NCBI GenBank assembly: GCA_025922735.1 | Contig: JAICHI010000031.1 | Coordinates: 1-9,422, forward strand | Direction of reading: 5' to 3' | Origin: Nitrososphaeraceae archaeon | GTDB taxonomy: Archaea; Thermoproteota; Nitrososphaeria; Nitrososphaerales; Nitrososphaeraceae | DNA length: 9,422 nt | Part shown: piece by piece, positions 6,005-9,422 of the stretch | How the letters are laid out: every line of letters begins with the position of its first letter | Position numbering within the stretch: position 1 is the first letter of the stretch | Translations under genes and position numbers: made by a program | The notes under the pieces: generated by a model | Seen by the model: the letters and a program-made list of their open reading frames with translations, nothing else | Databases searched by the model: none | What the model was told of the DNA's origin: nothing

Positions 6005-6817
6005 ATGTCAGATCAGGAGCCTAATGAAGGCGTCGGGTCTTTGTTCTTCGAGCTTGCCGGCGACCTCCGTCTCTTGATGCTGACAAAGCTCAACCAAAAG
6101 AGTTATCGTCTTTCCCAGCTTGCCACAGAGCTTAACGCTACTATGCAAGAAGCCCACCGGAACATGACACGTCTGATTCAGGCAGGGTTAGTAGCCAAAG
6201 GTAGAGAAGGCGAGCTCATGCTAACTGTTTATGGCAGAACGGTGGTAATGTTAATGCCAAGTTATAATTTTCTGTATCGCAACAAGGAATTTTTCCTTGA
6301 CCACAGTCTTGGCGACCTGCCGACCAAGTTTATCCAGAGGATGGGGGCGTTTCAGAGCTGTGAAATAGTGCACGGCGTCATGGCAATACTTCAGCGCTGG
6401 AAGAATCTCTACAGTGAATCTGAACAATACATCAAAGAGATAATGGCACAGGTGCCACTCGACCTTATTGAAACAGTGAGCAGTAGAGTAGAGAAAGGTG
6501 TAAAGTTCTCCTATATTTTTGCCGCCAATTCTGTTGTCCCAAAAGGGCGGACTCAGATTCTCCAAAAGCTTGGATGGCGCAATTTTATCAGCACGGGCCT
6601 AGTTGAGCGCAGGATGCTGCCTGAGGTAAAAGTGATGACGATTTTTAATGAAAAACAAGGATGCGTGCTCTTTCCTAACATGAAGGGTGAACCGGATCTA
6701 AATATCATGTTCTACGGTGAGGACAAGGAATTTCTTGAATGGTGCTCTGACCTTTTTGCATACCAGTGGGAAAAGGCTGAACCGTTTGACGAAAGCAAGC
6801 TGAAGAACGAAGTATAG
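6005..6817 (+). CDS. Winged-helix transcriptional regulator, ArsR-like HTH plus FilR1-type domain
   Basis: A 270-residue protein. Residues about 13-85 form a winged helix: helices RLLMLTKL, RLSQLATEL and the recognition helix EAHRNMTRLIQAGLV, then a wing (GELMLTVYG). Residues about 110-260 resemble the FilR1 middle domain (formerly DUF1724) of archaeal regulators related to methanogenesis regulator FilR1; recognition here is from the overall pattern (QRMGAFQSCEIVHGV and the MFYGEDKEFLEWCSDLFAYQW end). The effector is unknown. No signal peptide or membrane segment is seen. ATG 6005 fits the TATA spacing and an ATG at 5998 is out of frame. It is divergent from L11, and an inverted repeat overlaps its own promoter. 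The Lrp-type gene downstream has its own TATA box. Confidence 0.8.
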   Translation: MSDQEPNEGVGSLFFELAGDLRLLMLTKLNQKSYRLSQLATELNATMQEAHRNMTRLIQAGLVAKGREGELMLTVYGRTVVMLMPSYNFLYRNKEFFLDHSLGDLPTKFIQRMGAFQSCEIVHGVMAILQRWKNLYSESEQYIKEIMAQVPLDLIETVSSRVEKGVKFSYIFAANSVVPKGRTQILQKLGWRNFISTGLVERRMLPEVKVMTIFNEKQGCVLFPNMKGEPDLNIMFYGEDKEFLEWCSDLFAYQWEKAEPFDESKLKNEV

Positions 6818-6823
6818 ATCACG

Positions 6824-6832
6824 TTTTTATAC
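6824..6832 (+). promoter_or_regulatory. TATA-like promoter of the Lrp/AsnC-domain gene
   Basis: TTTTTATAC is centred about 26 bases before ATG 6854, the distance expected for a leaderless transcript. It lies just after the regulator's stop, so the small gene can be transcribed independently. Confidence 0.45.
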
Positions 6833-6853
6833 ATCAGACTTCATCAAGCATGC

Positions 6854-7084
6854 ATGCCAAAAGCTTTTGTTCTTATGAATGCCGAACTTGGAAGTGAGGA
6901 TTCTCTTGTTAATGAATTGAAAAAACTTGATAGTGTCAAGGAGGTCTACCAAGTTTACGGTGTTTATGACATTGTAGCACAGGTTGAAGCTGACACAATG
7001 GATAAGGTAAAGGAAACGATCACCTGGAAGCTTCGAAAGCTCAACGGCGTCAAATCTACATTGACTATGATAGTCATGGAATAA
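6854..7084 (+). CDS. Stand-alone Lrp/AsnC ligand-binding (RAM) domain protein
   Basis: A 76-residue protein that is only the C-terminal RAM/AsnC_trans_reg domain of Lrp family regulators, without a DNA-binding part. The pattern is a first strand (KAFVLMNAE), helix (SLVNELKKL), the VKEVYQVYGVYDIVAQVEA strands with the family's G-xYD turn, helix (DKVKETITWKL), and the last strand LNGVKSTLTMIVME. Such proteins form dimers and higher rings that bind amino acids and may pair with full-length Lrp proteins. The partner and ligand here are unknown. ATG 6854 fits the TATA spacing; the ATG at 6850 is out of frame. Confidence 0.9.
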   Translation: MPKAFVLMNAELGSEDSLVNELKKLDSVKEVYQVYGVYDIVAQVEADTMDKVKETITWKLRKLNGVKSTLTMIVME

Positions 7085-7458
7085 TGAAGCGTGTGGCTGT
7101 AGATACCTCCACTACCTTACAGAAGAAGTATTTGCCCATTAGTGCAACGGACACGCCAAGAAATACTACTATTACGAGTGCATGTGTGGCATCGTAACTA
7201 ATGTCGCCGCAGTTTCACGCCGGGCTCTTCATAGAGAAGGTGTGTATATTACTGTAAGCACAATATGTGCTAAAAATTGTGAGAAATAGGCGATCTGGAT
7301 TAGGTCTCTTAGGCGCCCTTGCCCTAATCTATGACTATGTATTTTTTACCGAGCATTACTATTATTTACTCTATATCCATCTTCTTTAAGATACTCTAGA
7401 TCTCAAGACATCATAGGATAGCAACTTTAATCAATCTGTCTGCCGATGACGACAGCTG
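7085..7458. other. Gene-poor stretch with inverted repeats
   Basis: No convincing gene in 374 bases. It contains a short palindrome (7257-7271), a nine-pair stem-loop (7296-7331) with a T6 run shortly after (7342-7347), and an open minus-strand frame (7214-7074) with a membrane-like stretch but no normal start codon. A plus-strand 37-codon frame begins at 7084 in a TAATG overlap with the previous stop, but nothing else supports it. An AT-rich AACTTTAATC (7423-7432) may be the promoter of the zinc-finger gene. Confidence 0.5.
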
Positions 7459-7632
7459 ATGGATCTCTTTAGCAAAATAAGAGGCGGTAGCGAGCAAAAG
7501 GTGTGGAAATGCGAGCACTGCAACATGATCTTTGATGATAAGGAAAGAATGAAACGCCATAAAAGAAAGGCTCATGGAGAAAAGAGTGGAGGAGATGATA
7601 TGCCCAATATGAACCCCTTTGGCTTTTCATAG
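7459..7632 (+). CDS. Small C2H2 zinc-finger protein
   Basis: A 57-residue protein starting MDLFSKIRGG. It holds one classical C2H2 finger: Cys18-x2-Cys21-x12-His34-x4-His39, with the usual phenylalanine (Phe25) and hydrophobic core (Met31). Basic residues (KRHKRK) lie around the histidines. The finger is followed by a glycine/acidic linker and a Met-Pro-Asn-rich tail ending FGFS. An in-frame TGA at 7447 excludes an earlier start. Single-finger proteins of this kind occur in archaea and may bind DNA, RNA or protein; no function can be assigned. It lies 50 bases before the rhomboid gene on the same strand. The intact metal-ligand spacing argues it is real despite its size. Confidence 0.8.
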   Translation: MDLFSKIRGGSEQKVWKCEHCNMIFDDKERMKRHKRKAHGEKSGGDDMPNMNPFGFS

Positions 7633-7651
7633 CACAAAGGCTTATTTCTTG

Positions 7652-7661
7652 TCAATATATT
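7652..7661 (+). promoter_or_regulatory. TATA-like promoter of the rhomboid gene
   Basis: TCAATATATT is centred about 26 bases before ATG 7683, predicting a leaderless or nearly leaderless mRNA separate from the zinc-finger gene. Confidence 0.4.
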
Positions 7662-7682
7662 CTACAGGTAGACTCGGGTAGT

Positions 7683-8714
7683 ATGTTCCCAATACACGAC
7701 GACATAGAACGTATGCATGGAAGGCCATACCTGAATTATGGCTTGATCGCAATAAATGTGATCGTCTTTATCTGGGAGGCATCGGCTACAAGCTTCTTCT
7801 CAGATCCCCGTGCAACTGAGGATATATTTATGACCTATGGCGCAGTTCCAAACAGGATAGTAAATGACTTTCCTGGCAGCGCGCCTACGGTCATTACATC
7901 CATGTTCATGCACGGAGGAATTGCCCATATCATCGGCAATATGGTATTTCTTTTCGTATTTGGTGACAACATTGAGGACAGGTATGGTAAGATAAAGTAT
8001 ATCCTTATCTATCTTGGATGGGGAGCAGCAGCCGCCCTTGCCCACAGCTTTTACGCTGTTTCAGCTGGGCAGGGAGAGATACCTGCAGTCGGTGCATCAG
8101 GTGCGATTTCCGGCATCCTTGGCGCATACCTTGTCATGTATCCAAGAGCCAACATCCTTACCATAATAGCAGTGTTCTTCATCTATACAGTTCGTATACC
8201 TGTGCTGGTTTACATACCCTTCTGGTTCATAATGCAGTTGATTTTTGCCATCATCGGGCAATTGGGACCCGCGGGTGAAGCAGTAGGTGTTGCATATCTT
8301 GCTCACATCGGAGGTTTTGTTGCAGGTGCTCTTACTGGCCTTGCATGGAGGGCACTACCTAACTCAGTGAAATACAAAGATGCTGCAAAGGAAGTTCAAG
8401 TCAAGCCGATGTTCCGAAATCGCATGGCAAGGAACGTCCGGCCTCGAATCGAGGATGTTGTGCCTGCGACGCCTGAAGTGATAGAGGGCCCAGACTACTA
8501 CGAGGTGATCGCCGAGATCCGTGGCGTGTCTGATGCTTCCGACATCAGTGCAAGATACGAACCAGAAACGCGGCAAGTAAGGATAGTTGCCCGTGGAACA
8601 AGAAAGTATGAATTGTTAGTAAAGTTGCCAGACACTGCGGTTAACCCTGTGGTAAAACACATTCAGTACGTTAATGGAATAGCTCGCATCAGGCTTGCAA
8701 AAAACAGCATATAA
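7683..8714 (+). CDS. Rhomboid-family intramembrane serine protease with a C-terminal Hsp20-like domain
   Basis: A 343-residue membrane protein. Residues 1-225 are a six-helix rhomboid core, with helices at about 18-33, 80-95, 105-123, 138-153, 157-193 (two passes) and 201-221. Catalytic Ser139 lies in GASG and His208 in AHIGG; the HxxxN motif H82-IIG-N86 is present, so it should be active. Rhomboids cut membrane proteins within or near their transmembrane segments. A basic/proline linker (228-268) leads to about 75 residues (270-340) resembling an alpha-crystallin/Hsp20 or CS-type beta sandwich: YYEVIAEIRGV, RQVRIVARG, YELLVKLP and the ending NGIARIRLAK. That is the usual order of Hsp20 strands, which would face the cytosol or exterior depending on topology. 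The rhomboid call is firm; the tail is inferred from pattern. Confidence 0.9.
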   Translation: MFPIHDDIERMHGRPYLNYGLIAINVIVFIWEASATSFFSDPRATEDIFMTYGAVPNRIVNDFPGSAPTVITSMFMHGGIAHIIGNMVFLFVFGDNIEDRYGKIKYILIYLGWGAAAALAHSFYAVSAGQGEIPAVGASGAISGILGAYLVMYPRANILTIIAVFFIYTVRIPVLVYIPFWFIMQLIFAIIGQLGPAGEAVGVAYLAHIGGFVAGALTGLAWRALPNSVKYKDAAKEVQVKPMFRNRMARNVRPRIEDVVPATPEVIEGPDYYEVIAEIRGVSDASDISARYEPETRQVRIVARGTRKYELLVKLPDTAVNPVVKHIQYVNGIARIRLAKNSI

Positions 8715-8726
8715 TAACCTTACAGC

Positions 8727-8761
8727 AAATTTAAAATATCCCGCGCAGTCCCTTTAAATTT
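8727..8761. promoter_or_regulatory. Thermosome promoter region with inverted AT-rich elements
   Basis: AAATTTAAA (8727-8735) and TTTAAATTT (8753-8761) are exact reverse complements flanking a GC-rich core (CCCGCGCAGTCCC). The right arm is the natural TATA box, about 28 bases before the ATG at 8786. A second TATA-like element plus symmetric spacing could bind a heat-shock regulator, but no known operator sequence is recognised. Confidence 0.4.
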
Positions 8762-8785
8762 ACAATTTTAGGAGAAATGTGAAAA

Positions 8786-9422
8786 ATGTCAATACAACAG
8801 GGTTCAGCTGGTGGCGTCCCGGTGTTAATTCTCAAGGAAGGTACATCGCAGACCAAAGGCCGAGATGCCCAAAAGAATAACATCACTGCTGCAAAGCTGA
8901 TTGCTGAAATCGTCAGAAGCTCACTTGGCCCAAGAGGAATGGACAAGATGCTTGTTGACACACTTGGCGATGTAACAATAACAAATGACGGTGCTACAAT
9001 TCTCAAAGAGATAGACGTTCAGCATCCAGCAGCCAAGATGATGGTAGAGATTAGCAAGGCTACAGACAATGAGGTGGGAGATGGCACAACCTCTGTAGTG
9101 GTGCTTGCTGGCGCGCTTATCGAAAAGGCCGAAGAGCTTGTCAACAAGGATGTACATCCTACAGTCATTGTAGACGGCTACAGGAAGGCCGCAACGAAGG
9201 CTATTGAAGTATTAAACGGCATTGCACAAAAGATTGCCGGCAACGAAAAGCAAGAGCTGATAAAAATAGCCAAGACAGCAATGCAAACAAAGCTAGTGTC
9301 AAAGGAATCCGATGAGCTTGCTCAGATTGTAGTTGACGCAGCCCTTGCAGTGTCTGAAAAGACTGACTCTGGTTTTAGACTCGATATTGATGATGTCAAG
9401 GTAGAAAAGAAGGCCGGAGGCA
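8786..9422 (+). CDS. thsA: Thermosome (group II chaperonin) subunit, N-terminal part, cut by window end
   Basis: The first 212 residues of a TCP-1/thermosome subunit (family length about 540), truncated only by the window edge. Chaperonin signatures are visible: [13 protein letters not shown] (43-55), [10 protein letters not shown] (66-75), and the ATP-binding GDGTTS (98-103) with the catalytic-loop aspartate Asp99. The equatorial domain is complete to about residue 145, and the intermediate domain begins. The subunits form double-ring folding chambers with a built-in lid. The ATG at 8786 follows an AGGAGA sequence (8770-8775); an earlier ATG at 8777 is immediately followed by TGA. Whether it is alpha, beta or another paralogue cannot be told, so the symbol is provisional. 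Confidence 0.95.
   Translation, partial: MSIQQGSAGGVPVLILKEGTSQTKGRDAQKNNITAAKLIAEIVRSSLGPRGMDKMLVDTLGDVTITNDGATILKEIDVQHPAAKMMVEISKATDNEVGDGTTSVVVLAGALIEKAEELVNKDVHPTVIVDGYRKAATKAIEVLNGIAQKIAGNEKQELIKIAKTAMQTKLVSKESDELAQIVVDAALAVSEKTDSGFRLDIDDVKVEKKAGG

Noticed and set aside
7084..7197. 37-codon plus-strand frame starting in a TAATG overlap with the RAM gene stop
   Set aside because: No recognisable domain, polar threonine-rich composition and no ribosome binding site. The overlap alone is weak support.
8018..8278. Cysteine-rich 86-residue plus-strand frame inside the rhomboid gene
   Set aside because: It lies wholly within the conserved catalytic core of rhomboid in another frame, and its cysteines show no regular metal-binding spacing.
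1..9422. CRISPR arrays, insertion sequences, integrase or defence genes
   Set aside because: No regularly spaced repeats, transposase motifs or attachment-site duplications were seen; the gene content is housekeeping.

Overview
The window looks like chromosomal DNA of an ammonia-oxidising-type thaumarchaeon (Nitrososphaeria, Nitrososphaera-like). The evidence is archaeal-type proteins throughout (aIF5B, L7Ae, S28e, L24e, thermosome), an intron-bearing tRNA, AT-rich TATA boxes about 25-35 bases before genes, and several apparently leaderless genes. The lineage is inferred from remembered protein resemblance, not from a search.

Layout. 44-186 (minus) is a tRNA-Leu(UAG) gene that I read as carrying two introns. 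It diverges from a phosphoglucosamine/phosphomannomutase gene (264-1634, plus) across one TATA-like element. 1710-4796 (plus) is a compact translation operon: L7Ae, S28e, L24e, nucleoside diphosphate kinase and initiation factor aIF5B, with tiny gaps and Shine-Dalgarno-like GGTGAT sites. Convergent to it is a thioredoxin gene (4804-5163, minus), then a gap holding a terminator-like hairpin, then a lone ribosomal protein L11 gene (5411-5899, minus). Divergent from L11 is a winged-helix regulator with a FilR1-like C-terminal domain (6005-6817, plus); its TATA box lies inside a perfect inverted repeat. A stand-alone Lrp/AsnC ligand-binding domain protein follows (6854-7084). The stretch 7085-7458 has no convincing gene but holds two inverted repeats and a possibly decayed antisense membrane ORF. 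After it come a 57-residue C2H2 zinc-finger protein (7459-7632), a rhomboid protease fused to an Hsp20/alpha-crystallin-like domain (7683-8714), and the start of a thermosome subunit gene cut by the window edge (8786-9422).

How the genes fit together. The first half is information processing: tRNA, ribosomal proteins, initiation factor, and NTP supply by Ndk. The right end groups proteostasis-type genes: a membrane protease with a chaperone-like tail beside the group II chaperonin. Two expression styles appear. The translation operon has a leader and Shine-Dalgarno sites, whereas several single genes have a TATA box so close to the start codon that the mRNA should be nearly leaderless.

Most unusual items: the tRNA-Leu whose anticodon sits on an 8-base mini-exon between two introns; the rhomboid-Hsp20-like fusion; and the inverted repeat over the regulator's own promoter.
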